From CAZPQV01 sp964588705 (GTDB lineage Bacteria; Bacteroidota; Bacteroidia; Flavobacteriales; Weeksellaceae), in contig CAZPQV010000051.1 in the NCBI GenBank assembly GCA_964588705.1, positions 1 to 15,547 of the forward strand: a stretch of 15,547 nucleotides of DNA, given 5' to 3'. How positions within the stretch are numbered: position 1 is the first letter of the stretch; every line of letters begins with the position of its first letter. The position numbers were made by a program, and so were the translations under genes. This document shows, in pieces, positions 1-5,758 of the stretch. The notes under the pieces were generated by a model, which ran no database searches, had not been told where the DNA came from, and saw only the letters and a list, made by a program, of their open reading frames with translations.

Positions 1-149
1 GCAGCAATTTTCCACGGTCTGTATTTCGTAGTGAAAGTATTGAAATTCATTTGCTCGTTATGCTGTTTCAGTCTCAAATTTATATCAGAAGTGTATCCAA
101 CATAATACTTGTCAGCAGATTCAGAATATAGTATATAAACATAATACAT
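1..149 (-). CDS. GIY-YIG domain protein, truncated by the window edge
   Basis: Reading the minus strand from the ATG at 149-147 gives an open frame of 49 codons to the left edge, starting MYYVYILYSESADKYYVGYT. The YVYIL segment followed by YYVGYTSD is the hallmark of the small GIY-YIG nuclease family (UvrC/UPF0213-like), which has its catalytic Tyr pair and Gly in this first beta-hairpin. Only the N-terminal half of the domain is visible, so the distal catalytic Arg and Glu cannot be checked. Such short single-domain proteins are about 80-100 residues and are common beside tRNA genes in Flavobacteriia; their physiological role is mostly unknown. It lies downstream of the tRNA-Asn terminator on the same strand. 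Confidence 0.75.
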   Translation of the reverse strand, partial: MYYVYILYSESADKYYVGYTSDINLRLKQHNEQMNFNTFTTKYRPWKIA

Positions 150-162
150 CTTGTGAATATAC

Positions 163-196
163 AAAAACAAAAAGCACCTACATTTCTGTAAGTGCT
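163..196 (-). terminator. Rho-independent terminator of tRNA-Asn
   Basis: On the minus strand, directly after the tRNA 3' end, the 10-base arms AGCACTTACA and TGTAGGTGCT pair around a GAAA tetraloop with one G-T wobble. They are followed by TTTTTGTTTTTG. This is a textbook intrinsic terminator and separates the tRNA from the GIY-YIG gene. Confidence 0.85.
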
Positions 197-199
197 TTG

Positions 200-273
200 C
201 TCCTCTTCTTGGGCTCGAACCAAGGACCCTCTGATTAACAGTCAGATGCTCTAACCAACTGAGCTAAAGAGGA
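200..273 (-). tRNA. tRNA-Asn (anticodon GTT)
   Basis: The minus strand folds as a complete tRNA. The 7-bp acceptor stem is TCCTCTT/AAGAGGA. The D arm contains AGCTCAGTTGGTTAGAGC. The anticodon stem TCTGA/TCAGA carries loop CTGTTAA, giving anticodon GTT at 237-239. The T loop is GGTTCGAGCC. The base after the acceptor stem (position 200) is G, the usual Asn discriminator. CCA is not encoded. It is transcribed from a strong promoter at 370-401 and ends at a terminator directly downstream. Confidence 0.95.
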
Positions 274-286
274 ATGTTACTTTCCT

Positions 287-346
287 TGCTTTCCTCTGAT
301 TAATCCCGTAAGTACGGGACTCTAACAGACTTAGCTAAGTAGGAAA
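287..346 (-). pseudogene. Degenerate tRNA-Asn-like copy in the tRNA leader
   Basis: Blocks of this stretch match the neighbouring tRNA-Asn in the same order. On the plus strand, CCTCTGATTAA occurs at 293-303 and 228-238, CTCTAAC at 320-326 and 249-255, then ACT, AGCTAA and AGGA. The 10 bases between the first two blocks in the real tRNA are replaced here by a 16-base perfect hairpin (arms TCCCGTA/TACGGGA, 304-319). No T arm is present, so it cannot be a functional tRNA. It lies between the promoter at 370-401 and tRNA-Asn, so it is probably co-transcribed as a structured leader. A decayed tandem duplicate is the simplest reading. Confidence 0.6.
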
Positions 347-369
347 TCGCTTTTCCTTTTAAGCGTGTG

Positions 370-401
370 CAAATATAATATGTTTTTATAAATTGCACAA
401 A
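370..401 (-). promoter_or_regulatory. Bacteroidota-type promoter for the tRNA-Asn unit
   Basis: The minus strand has -33 TTTG (398-401), a 20-nt spacer and -7 TATATTTG (370-377), a full match to the Bacteroidota housekeeping consensus TTTG-N19/20-TAnnTTTG. The predicted start near 363 would place the degenerate tRNA-like block and tRNA-Asn on one transcript. TGTGCAA (366-372) and TTGCACA (393-399) form inverted repeats overlapping both promoter elements. Confidence 0.75.
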
Positions 402-416
402 TATTTTTAAAAAAAT

Positions 417-1907
417 CTACAGTTTTCCTGTTATGATTTTGTAGATATCGTTTCCGAAGATCAGTACCATCAGCCCAAGAAGGAATATAACTCCAATCAT
501 CTGAGCGTTTTCCAGAACTTTTTGCGGAACAGGTTTGCCGGTAACGATTTCCCAAAGAGTAAACATTACGTGCCCGCCGTCAAGTCCGGGAATCGGGATG
601 AGGTTTAGGAATGCCAACCAAACTGAGAACATTGCTGTAAAGCCCCATAATGCAGTCCAGTTGATAGAAGAACCACCATCCGCATCTTTCTGTACCGGCA
701 TCATTTTTACAATCGCAATCGGTCCGCCAACACTTTTATACCCCTGAACTTTTGAACTGAAAAGAATCTTAAACTGCTTAATCTGCATGGTTAATGCTTC
801 AATCGTTCTCTCAAGTCCACGCGGAATAGATTGTAAGAAAGAATATTCTTCCGTTGTTGCCAATTTTTCCAAAACCGGAAGGTTGTTCATGCTGATGCCT
901 ATCTTACCGTCTTTGTCTACAGAAACATTTTCCAGAGTTTGAACAGCGCCGTTACGCTCCACCGTCAGTTTTACGGTTTTACCTTTGTTTTGGTCAAATA
1001 ATGGGCTGATTTCGTCAAAATAAGATGCGTTTTGGCTGTTTACCGCAATTACTTTATCACCAACTAAAAGTCCGGATTTCTTTGAAGCATCTGAAGTAAG
1101 AGAATCCACTACCATTGGGAATCTCGGCGTAAGATAAAGTTTTGCCTCTCTTTGCTTGATCACATCTGCAACACCGTCTTCATTTACCGGGAATGTAATT
1201 TCCTTGCCGTCTCTCAGAACTGTCACATTATCACTGAAAAGCAGGTTAACAGATGCGGTTTCCAACCTGTTATTTTCTTTTCCGTCAATTTTAATGATTT
1301 TATCACCATTCTTGAATCCCATTTTTACAGCAGCAGGAGATGCGGCAAGTCCACCTTCAAATTTTCTAAGGTCAGTATAAGTTTCTCCTTTAGAAAAACT
1401 CAGCATGGAATAGATAAACCAAGCTAAAAAGAAGTTTACGGTTACACCACCCAGCATAATAATCAGTCGTTGCCAAGCCGGTTTACTTCGGAATTCCCAA
1501 GGTTGTGCAGGTTTTTTCAGCTGTTCGGTATCCATACTTTCGTCCACCATTCCGGCAATTTTTACATAACCGCCCATTGGCAGCCATCCGATTCCCCATT
1601 TGGTGTTTTCAGGATGTTTTCTCCAGTCGTCTTCCGGAAGATTATCAATATTTACAGGAACTTCCTTTTGCTCGCCGTTTACTTCTACGATTTCCGTATC
1701 GGGAAGGTTTTTTGATAAAAATTTGTAGCGCCATTCCCCATTCACTTTCTTCATTGAAAACAATGAAAACCAAGGATCGAAAAACAGAAAGAATTTTTCT
1801 GCTCTGGTTCCGAAAATCTTAGCCGGAATAAAATGTCCCAACTCATGCAGGAACACTAATATTGAAATACTTAGGATGAAGGCAAATATCTGTAATGCTA
1901 ATTCCAT
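417..1907 (-). CDS. rseP: Site-2 intramembrane metalloprotease RseP
   Basis: A 496-residue multi-pass zinc protease of the RseP/MmpA family, which cuts membrane-anchored substrates such as anti-sigma factors within the bilayer. The zinc motif HELGH is at residues 21-25 in the first membrane helix. The membrane-associated strand GWLPMGGYVKIAGM is at 107-120, a second helix follows near 147-170, two PDZ-like segments lie near 185-240 and 265-335, and the third zinc ligand motif GLDGGH is at 441-446. It is longer than the E. coli protein (about 450) because a hydrophilic insert at about 54-103 separates HELGH from the GGYVK strand. The start is supported by a promoter at 1927-1958 just upstream. 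It appears monocistronic; the substrate is not evident from context. Confidence 0.93.
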   Translation of the reverse strand: MELALQIFAFILSISILVFLHELGHFIPAKIFGTRAEKFFLFFDPWFSLFSMKKVNGEWRYKFLSKNLPDTEIVEVNGEQKEVPVNIDNLPEDDWRKHPENTKWGIGWLPMGGYVKIAGMVDESMDTEQLKKPAQPWEFRSKPAWQRLIIMLGGVTVNFFLAWFIYSMLSFSKGETYTDLRKFEGGLAASPAAVKMGFKNGDKIIKIDGKENNRLETASVNLLFSDNVTVLRDGKEITFPVNEDGVADVIKQREAKLYLTPRFPMVVDSLTSDASKKSGLLVGDKVIAVNSQNASYFDEISPLFDQNKGKTVKLTVERNGAVQTLENVSVDKDGKIGISMNNLPVLEKLATTEEYSFLQSIPRGLERTIEALTMQIKQFKILFSSKVQGYKSVGGPIAIVKMMPVQKDADGGSSINWTALWGFTAMFSVWLAFLNLIPIPGLDGGHVMFTLWEIVTGKPVPQKVLENAQMIGVIFLLGLMVLIFGNDIYKIITGKL

Positions 1908-1926
1908 TAATAATTTTTATAATTTG

Positions 1927-1958
1927 CAAAAGTAATGATTCACTAATAGTATGCCAAA
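1927..1958 (-). promoter_or_regulatory. Promoter of rseP
   Basis: The minus strand has TTTG (1955-1958), a 20-nt spacer and TACTTTTG (1927-1934), matching the Bacteroidota -33/-7 pattern. It implies a 5' leader of only about 15 nt before the rseP ATG. The -33 element overlaps the T-tract of the upstream gene's terminator, so the two signals share bases. Confidence 0.6.
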
Positions 1959-1988
1959 TAAAAAAGGTTCTCATTTGTATGAGAACCT
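1957..1988 (-). terminator. Terminator of the small beta-barrel gene
   Basis: A perfect 10-bp stem, AGGTTCTCAT with ATGAGAACCT around a 4-nt loop (1965-1988), is followed on the minus strand by TTTTTTATTT. It sits 25 nt after the stop codon of the gene at 2013-2453 and isolates it from rseP. Confidence 0.85.
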
Positions 1989-2012
1989 CTTATTTTGTAG
2001 GGTTTAGCTATC

Positions 2013-2453
2013 TTAGAAATTGAAAGATACACCTAAACTACCGTTGTTACCAAACTCTCCGTAGATACCAACGTTGTTGTTGAAGAAATATCTTACACCA
2101 AGGTGAGCTCCAATACCGAAATCTTTACCAAGAAGACCAAGGTTTACACCTGGGTAAATATCCCACTGCTCAGGAAGGTTAAGAGGTTCCTGTAGGTGGA
2201 ATCCAAGTCTACCGAATACGAATACATTGTTGTCTTCGTTGTCATCTTTGTAACCGCTGAAGTAGAAGTTTGCACCCGCACCAAGGGAAACGATGTTTCC
2301 TAAACCATAGTCGTAAGTTGCAGTAATACCGTTACCATAACCCCAACCGTTGAAACCAACCTGAAGTTTTTGGTCACCTTGTCCGTTCCAAGCCTGTGCT
2401 GAAACCATTCCTCCTAAGAAGAGCATCGAGAATACTAATACTAGCTTTTTCAT
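2013..2453 (-). CDS. Small secreted outer-membrane beta-barrel protein
   Basis: A 146-residue protein with a clear signal peptide (MKKLVLVFSMLFLGGMVSAQA, probable cleavage after AQA or SAQ). The mature chain is made of alternating glycine/aromatic strands such as LGAGANFYF, VFVFGRLGFHL and IGAHLGVRYFF. It ends SLGVSFNF, the terminal Phe typical of barrels inserted by the BAM complex. Its length suits about 8 short strands. It resembles small Flavobacteriia barrel families (DUF6646-like, from memory), with no known ligand. It is monocistronic, with its own terminator, a TATTTTTG -7 element at 2495-2502, and a promoter region shared with the divergent nitrilase gene. Confidence 0.8.
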   Translation of the reverse strand: MKKLVLVFSMLFLGGMVSAQAWNGQGDQKLQVGFNGWGYGNGITATYDYGLGNIVSLGAGANFYFSGYKDDNEDNNVFVFGRLGFHLQEPLNLPEQWDIYPGVNLGLLGKDFGIGAHLGVRYFFNNNVGIYGEFGNNGSLGVSFNF

Positions 2454-2490
2454 AATTTTATTTTTTTAATTTTATAGTTCTGAAAAGTGA

Positions 2491-2521
2491 GTTGCAAAAA
2501 TAAGACCAAACTATATTTTTG
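2491..2521 (+). promoter_or_regulatory. Promoter of the nitrilase gene, abutting a divergent -7
   Basis: The plus strand has GTTG (2491-2494), a 19-nt spacer and TATTTTTG (2514-2521). On the minus strand TATTTTTG at 2495-2502 is the -7 candidate for the barrel gene, although no clear -33 accompanies it. The two polymerase footprints overlap, so the genes probably compete for transcription. Confidence 0.5.
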
Positions 2522-2577
2522 TTTGATTTTAAAAATAAGAAAAAGTTAAATTTAAAAGCCCAAATCAGGGATTAGAT

Positions 2578-3336
2578 ATGAATCGTTTAAAAATTACAGG
2601 TTTAAATTTTGATATAAACTGGAAAGATAAATTAAAAAATTATTCGGAGATAGAGCGTGAGTTTCAGGGAGTTGAAAGTGATGTTTTTCTCCTTCCCGAA
2701 ATGTTTCCAACAGGATTCTGTATGGGGCCGGAAGAAATTGCTGACCGCGAAAATGAAAGCCTGAACTGGATGAAAAATTTTGCAAAAAGCAAGAATGCCG
2801 CCGTTTGTGGTAGTGCTTCGGTGAAAGACGGAGAGCATTTTTATAACAGAATGTATTTCGTGGAACCCAACGGAACTCATCATCAATACGATAAAAGACA
2901 TTTGTTTTCGTACTCTGGTGAAGATAAAATTTATACTCCTGGAAAAGAACGCGTGGTGATTGAATATAAAGGAGTGCGAATATTGCTTCAGGTTTGCTAT
3001 GATCTACGATTTCCGGTTTTCGCAAGGAATAATGACGATTACGACCTGATTCTTTATGTGGCAAGCTGGCCCGAAAAACGTGTCGGTGCTTGGGAACACT
3101 TGCTGAAAGCACGTGCCATCGAAAATCTTTCTTACGTTTTTGGGCTGAACAGAATTGGAACAGATGGTAATAACCTCTATTATCCTGAAAGTTCACATTG
3201 TTTTTTCGCTGACGGAACTGAAATTTCTGAGAAATCAGGAAATCTGATAACCGCTGATATTGAAATTGAAAAAGTGCAGGACTTTAGAAATCATTTTCAT
3301 TTTCTGGATGACCGAGATCATTTTGAAATCCTTTAA
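2578..3336 (+). CDS. Nitrilase-superfamily amidohydrolase, omega-amidase (YafV/Nit2 type)
   Basis: A 252-residue cytosolic carbon-nitrogen hydrolase with the Glu-Lys-Cys triad in order: E41 in LLPEMFPTGF, K106 in YDKRHLFSY and C140 in LLQVCYDLRFP. The PEMFPTGF start and the VASWPEKRVGAWEHLLKARA segment (161-180) are characteristic of the YafV/Nit2 branch. That branch hydrolyses alpha-keto acid amides such as alpha-ketoglutaramate and the methionine-salvage by-product alpha-ketomethylthiobutyramate. Length equals the family norm. There is no signal peptide. It is transcribed alone from a promoter at 2491-2521; the downstream gene has its own -7 element. The exact physiological amide is inferred from the family. 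Confidence 0.9.
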   Translation: MNRLKITGLNFDINWKDKLKNYSEIEREFQGVESDVFLLPEMFPTGFCMGPEEIADRENESLNWMKNFAKSKNAAVCGSASVKDGEHFYNRMYFVEPNGTHHQYDKRHLFSYSGEDKIYTPGKERVVIEYKGVRILLQVCYDLRFPVFARNNDDYDLILYVASWPEKRVGAWEHLLKARAIENLSYVFGLNRIGTDGNNLYYPESSHCFFADGTEISEKSGNLITADIEIEKVQDFRNHFHFLDDRDHFEIL

Positions 3337-3373
3337 TGTAACTAATGTTACGAACCGCCCGGTTTATTAAGTA

Positions 3374-3381
3374 TATATTTG
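3374..3381 (+). promoter_or_regulatory. -7 element of the DUF3365 gene
   Basis: TATATTTG lies 14 nt before the ATG at 3396. No good -33 match is seen 19-20 nt upstream. Its position inside the 5' part of a longer open frame that starts at 3345 argues that the longer start is not used. Confidence 0.45.
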
Positions 3382-3395
3382 AAAAAATATTAATT

Positions 3396-3968
3396 ATGAA
3401 AAAATTTCTTTTGACCATTTCTTTATCTGCGCTGATTTTCAGTTGTACAAAAAAGAATGAGACTGTAGCAGAAACTTCTGAGGAATCTGTAAAATTGACT
3501 TTAGCGGAAGATTCTTTAAAAGCTATTGCTGAAGAAACCAAAATGACGTTGGTAAAACAGTTGACGAAACAGATTGAAGACAGTGGCGCAGCAAAAGCCA
3601 TCGATTTCTGCCACGTAAATGCAATCCCTTTAACACAGTCGGTTGCCGACAAACACGGATTGAAAGTTTACCGCGTTTCGGATAAAAACAGAAATCCAGA
3701 TAATGCGCCAAACGAAGAAGAACTGAAATTGATTGAACAATATAAACAGCAATTATTGGCAGGAGAACAGCTGAAACCACAAAAAACAGATACGCATTAT
3801 TATGCGCCATTAGTTACCAATGCGATGTGCCTGCAGTGTCACGGGGATAAAACCAATAATCTCAAACCGGAAGTAGCGTCTTTAATATCGGAGAAATATC
3901 CTGATGATAAGGCTTTCGGCTATAAAGAAAATGAAGTAAGAGGGTTAGTAGTCATTACTTCAAATTAG
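3396..3968 (+). CDS. DUF3365 (Tll0287-like) haem-binding lipoprotein
   Basis: Taking the ATG at 3396 gives 190 residues beginning MKKFLLTISLSALIFSC, a lipoprotein signal with Cys17 as the lipidated residue. The in-frame ATG at 3345 would put 17 extra residues before this signal and is rejected. The domain shows the family landmarks DFCHVNAIPLTQSVADKHG (about 70-88), RNPDNAPNEEE (about 99-109) and a CLQCH c-type haem motif (145-149). Related proteins are periplasmic single-haem sensors or redox proteins, and DUF3365 is often fused to sensor kinases, which is not so here. It probably sits on the periplasmic side of a membrane. The function is unknown. It ends at a strong terminator shared with the convergent thioredoxin operon. 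Confidence 0.85.
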   Translation: MKKFLLTISLSALIFSCTKKNETVAETSEESVKLTLAEDSLKAIAEETKMTLVKQLTKQIEDSGAAKAIDFCHVNAIPLTQSVADKHGLKVYRVSDKNRNPDNAPNEEELKLIEQYKQQLLAGEQLKPQKTDTHYYAPLVTNAMCLQCHGDKTNNLKPEVASLISEKYPDDKAFGYKENEVRGLVVITSN

Positions 3969-3992
3969 TATTTCATATATTGATTACAGGAA

Positions 3993-4024
3993 AAGCCCGG
4001 CATTTTGCCGGGCTTATTGTTATT
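3993..4024. terminator. Bidirectional terminator between convergent genes
   Basis: A perfect 10-bp stem, AAGCCCGGCA/TGCCGGGCTT with a 3-nt loop (3993-4015), is by far the most GC-rich hairpin around. The plus strand continues ATTGTTATT; the minus strand reads out into TTTT. It closes the DUF3365 gene (plus) and the sulfur operon ending in thioredoxin (minus). A second AT-rich inverted repeat (4029-4046, AAACTAAA/TTTAGTTT) lies on the thioredoxin side. Confidence 0.8.
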
Positions 4025-4056
4025 ATAAACTAAAAATTTAGTTTTTATAAATAAAA

Positions 4057-4356
4057 CTATTTATATTGATTGATAAGATTCGTAAGCGTATTTACATCGT
4101 GCACACCGCTCGCTTTCCAAAGAAGCTCTCCTTTTTTGAAAATCGCAAGAGTTGGCACACCGCGAACATTGTATTGCGCAGCGATTGACGGATATTGATC
4201 CACATCGATTTTTACAATACGTGCATCTTCGCCAACTTTTTCTTTTACGTCCGTAAGAACCGAAGACTGTATTTTACAAGGTCCGCACCATGTTGCAAAA
4301 AAATCAATCAGCACCGGTCTTTCGGAGTTTATAAGTTCCTGAAATTTCTGTGACAT
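4057..4356 (-). CDS. Thioredoxin
   Basis: A 99-residue single-domain thioredoxin with the canonical active site WCGPC at 23-27 and the cis-proline in GVPT at P68. It has no signal peptide and is therefore cytosolic. It is the last gene of the sulfur operon, 18 nt after the YgaP-like membrane protein. Thioredoxins reduce disulfides and also protein or small-molecule persulfides, so here it is likely the reductant for sulfane sulfur carried by the neighbouring rhodaneses (inference). It is slightly shorter than E. coli TrxA (109) but includes the full fold. Confidence 0.93.
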   Translation of the reverse strand: MSQKFQELINSERPVLIDFFATWCGPCKIQSSVLTDVKEKVGEDARIVKIDVDQYPSIAAQYNVRGVPTLAIFKKGELLWKASGVHDVNTLTNLINQYK

Positions 4357-4374
4357 TTATTAAATAATTAAATT

Positions 4375-4581
4375 TTACTGTTGTTCTTTTGGTTTCTGAT
4401 CAAAGGGTACTTCACAATTTCCGGCAGCACAACCAAAACGGAAAATTGCCATCGACATGAAGTAGATTCCGAAAATAGCAATCCACCACATTTGGTCTTT
4501 TATGGCTGTGAAGATGAAGAATAATCCTCCCAACAGGTAGAAAATTCTTCTGATATCCCAGTTTTTTAAAATATTCTGCAT
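4375..4581 (-). CDS. Tiny two-helix membrane protein (YgaP/DUF2892-like) with CxxGxC
   Basis: The chosen start (ATG 4581-4579) overlaps the upstream rhodanese stop as TAATG, giving 68 residues. An earlier in-frame ATG at 4611 would overlap that gene by 31 nt and is unlikely. The protein is MQNILKNWDIRRIFYLLGG, then a first membrane helix (about 13-28), a short KDQ turn, a second helix (about 32-47), and a tail with CAAGNC at 51-56. The basic N-terminus suggests both ends face the cytosol. It resembles the membrane half of E. coli YgaP (a rhodanese-membrane fusion), and it is coupled to a stand-alone rhodanese here. The role of the Cys pair is unknown; accepting or moving sulfane sulfur is plausible. 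Confidence 0.75.
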   Translation of the reverse strand: MQNILKNWDIRRIFYLLGGLFFIFTAIKDQMWWIAIFGIYFMSMAIFRFGCAAGNCEVPFDQKPKEQQ

Positions 4582-4889
4582 TATTTCAATTTGTTTTGCA
4601 GCGAATTCCATCCGCCGCCATTATATACTTCAAACCCCTGTTGCTTCAGGATGCTTCTCGCAGAGGAACTTCTCATTCCACTTGCGCAACACGTGATTAC
4701 CGGTTTTTTCATATCCAGTTTTTTCATTTCTCTCTGAAGGTTTTGCAAAGGGATATTTTTTGCATTTCTGATGTGTCCGCCTTTGTATTCCGCAGGAGTT
4801 CTTACATCTACAATTTGCGCTCCGTTTTTCACGAGTTCTTTATAATCAACGGATTTTCCGCCGAATAGTTTTTTAATGAAATCAAACAT
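4581..4889 (-). CDS. Cytosolic single-domain rhodanese (sulfurtransferase)
   Basis: A 102-residue rhodanese. It has the VDVRTPAEYKGGHIRNAKNIPL signature split across about 27-48 and an active-site loop C68-ASGMR of the CxxGxR type, preceded by another Cys (C67). There is no signal peptide. Such proteins carry a persulfide on the loop Cys and pass it to acceptors. It overlaps the upstream DUF6132 gene by 8 nt and the downstream membrane-protein gene by 1 nt (TAATG), so translation of the three is probably coupled. This arrangement looks like a split version of YgaP (rhodanese plus membrane helices). Confidence 0.92.
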   Translation of the reverse strand: MFDFIKKLFGGKSVDYKELVKNGAQIVDVRTPAEYKGGHIRNAKNIPLQNLQREMKKLDMKKPVITCCASGMRSSSARSILKQQGFEVYNGGGWNSLQNKLK

Positions 4890-5100
4890 CTCTATTATTT
4901 TTTTCTATTTTATTTTTTTCAAATACCGAAAACATCAGGTATCCCATCACCATTCCGTAAACCGAAGAATTGATTGGCTTCGAAGTAATGGCACAACTCC
5001 CGGTATTGCAACCGATGAAGTAATAGTAAGCGTAACCTAAAATTCCACCAACAAGTACTCCAACAATACTGAGTTTATATTTTGTTAAAAATTCCGTCAT
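4882..5100 (-). CDS. DUF6132 family small membrane protein with CxxGxC
   Basis: A 72-residue protein with two membrane helices (about 10-29 and 44-62) and a short loop holding CNTGSC at 31-36 and AITSKPINSSVYG after it. The GGxLGYxYYxFxGCxxGxC pattern is that of the Bacteroidota DUF6132 family, usually found near rhodaneses and thioredoxins. Basic residues at both ends place the termini in the cytosol and the Cys pair on the periplasmic side (inference). The function is not established. It lies 3 nt after the rhodanese-cupin lipoprotein and overlaps the next rhodanese by 8 nt. Confidence 0.8.
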   Translation of the reverse strand: MTEFLTKYKLSIVGVLVGGILGYAYYYFIGCNTGSCAITSKPINSSVYGMVMGYLMFSVFEKNKIEKNNRDV

Positions 5101-5103
5101 TAA

Positions 5104-5757
5104 TTATAATTCTTTGGTAAGGGTAAACACATTTTCTTTTCCTTTTCCGGTTACTTCATGCTCTACATTAACAGGAATCTCGTAAACATCACCTTCTACG
5201 AAGGTGTAGTCTTCATTGTTGATGGTAAAAAGGATTTTCCCTTTCAGAACTGTAAGCGTTGTTGGAGCAGGAGTGAAATGCTTTTTCAACACCGTTTCTT
5301 CAGCCAAACCTACCGCCAGTATCAGAGACTTTTCAGTTTTCTTTATCGTGTAGGTTGAAGGTTTTTCTTTACTGAAAACAAGGTTGTTATATATATTATT
5401 CTGCATTGCTAAAACATTTTTCCAGGTTTTGGCATTATAAACATTCTTAATGCCATTTTTCCTGAGTTTATCATAAGCCTCTCCCGATTGTCTTCCCGTA
5501 TTACAGAACAGCACTGTTTTATTCTGTTTTCTGAAAAAATCAAGATTATTTTCAATTTCAGCTAAAGGAATGTTCACTGCGTTTTTAACCGGGCTTTTAT
5601 TAAAGTCCTCTTGCAAACGCAAATCCACTAATGTAGCTTCTTTCAGCGGAAACGGAATTGTAATACCGTCTCTGCTGCTGCCTGTGTCGGCTGTTTTGCA
5701 GGATGCAAGCAGCAGCAAGAAAACGATACTGACTATATGGAGAAAGTTTAGTTTCAA
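5104..5757 (-). CDS. Rhodanese-cupin fusion lipoprotein
   Basis: A 217-residue protein with a lipoprotein signal (LLLLASC, Cys20), so it acts outside the cytosol. The first half (about 38-125) is a rhodanese with VDLR at 44-47 and an active-site loop C85-NTGRQ, where the usual last Arg is Gln. The second half (about 140-215) is a double-stranded beta-helix cupin, VLKGKILFTINNEDYTFVEG. It keeps only two candidate metal histidines, H160 and H200, and lacks the normal HxH...E cluster, so metal binding is doubtful. It starts 1 nt after the dioxygenase stop, so it is co-transcribed with it. A likely role is taking up or transferring sulfane sulfur in the periplasm; this is inference. Confidence 0.82.
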   Translation of the reverse strand: MKLNFLHIVSIVFLLLLASCKTADTGSSRDGITIPFPLKEATLVDLRLQEDFNKSPVKNAVNIPLAEIENNLDFFRKQNKTVLFCNTGRQSGEAYDKLRKNGIKNVYNAKTWKNVLAMQNNIYNNLVFSKEKPSTYTIKKTEKSLILAVGLAEETVLKKHFTPAPTTLTVLKGKILFTINNEDYTFVEGDVYEIPVNVEHEVTGKGKENVFTLTKEL

Positions 5758-5758
5758 A

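Noticed and set aside
2594..3196. 200-codon open frame on the minus strand
   Set aside because: It lies entirely opposite the nitrilase gene, whose catalytic triad and family motifs are intact; no domain was recognised in the antisense product.
3345..3395. Upstream start for the DUF3365 gene
   Set aside because: It would place 17 residues before a perfect lipoprotein signal and would include the -7 element in the coding region.
4029..4046. AT-rich inverted repeat AAACTAAA/TTTAGTTT
   Set aside because: The loop is too short and the stem is only A/T rich with one C-G pair per arm; the GC-rich hairpin beside it is sufficient as terminator.
4582..4611. Upstream start for the YgaP-like mini membrane protein
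   Set aside because: It overlaps the rhodanese gene by 31 nt, while the next ATG gives the usual TAATG coupling and a protein starting just before the first helix.
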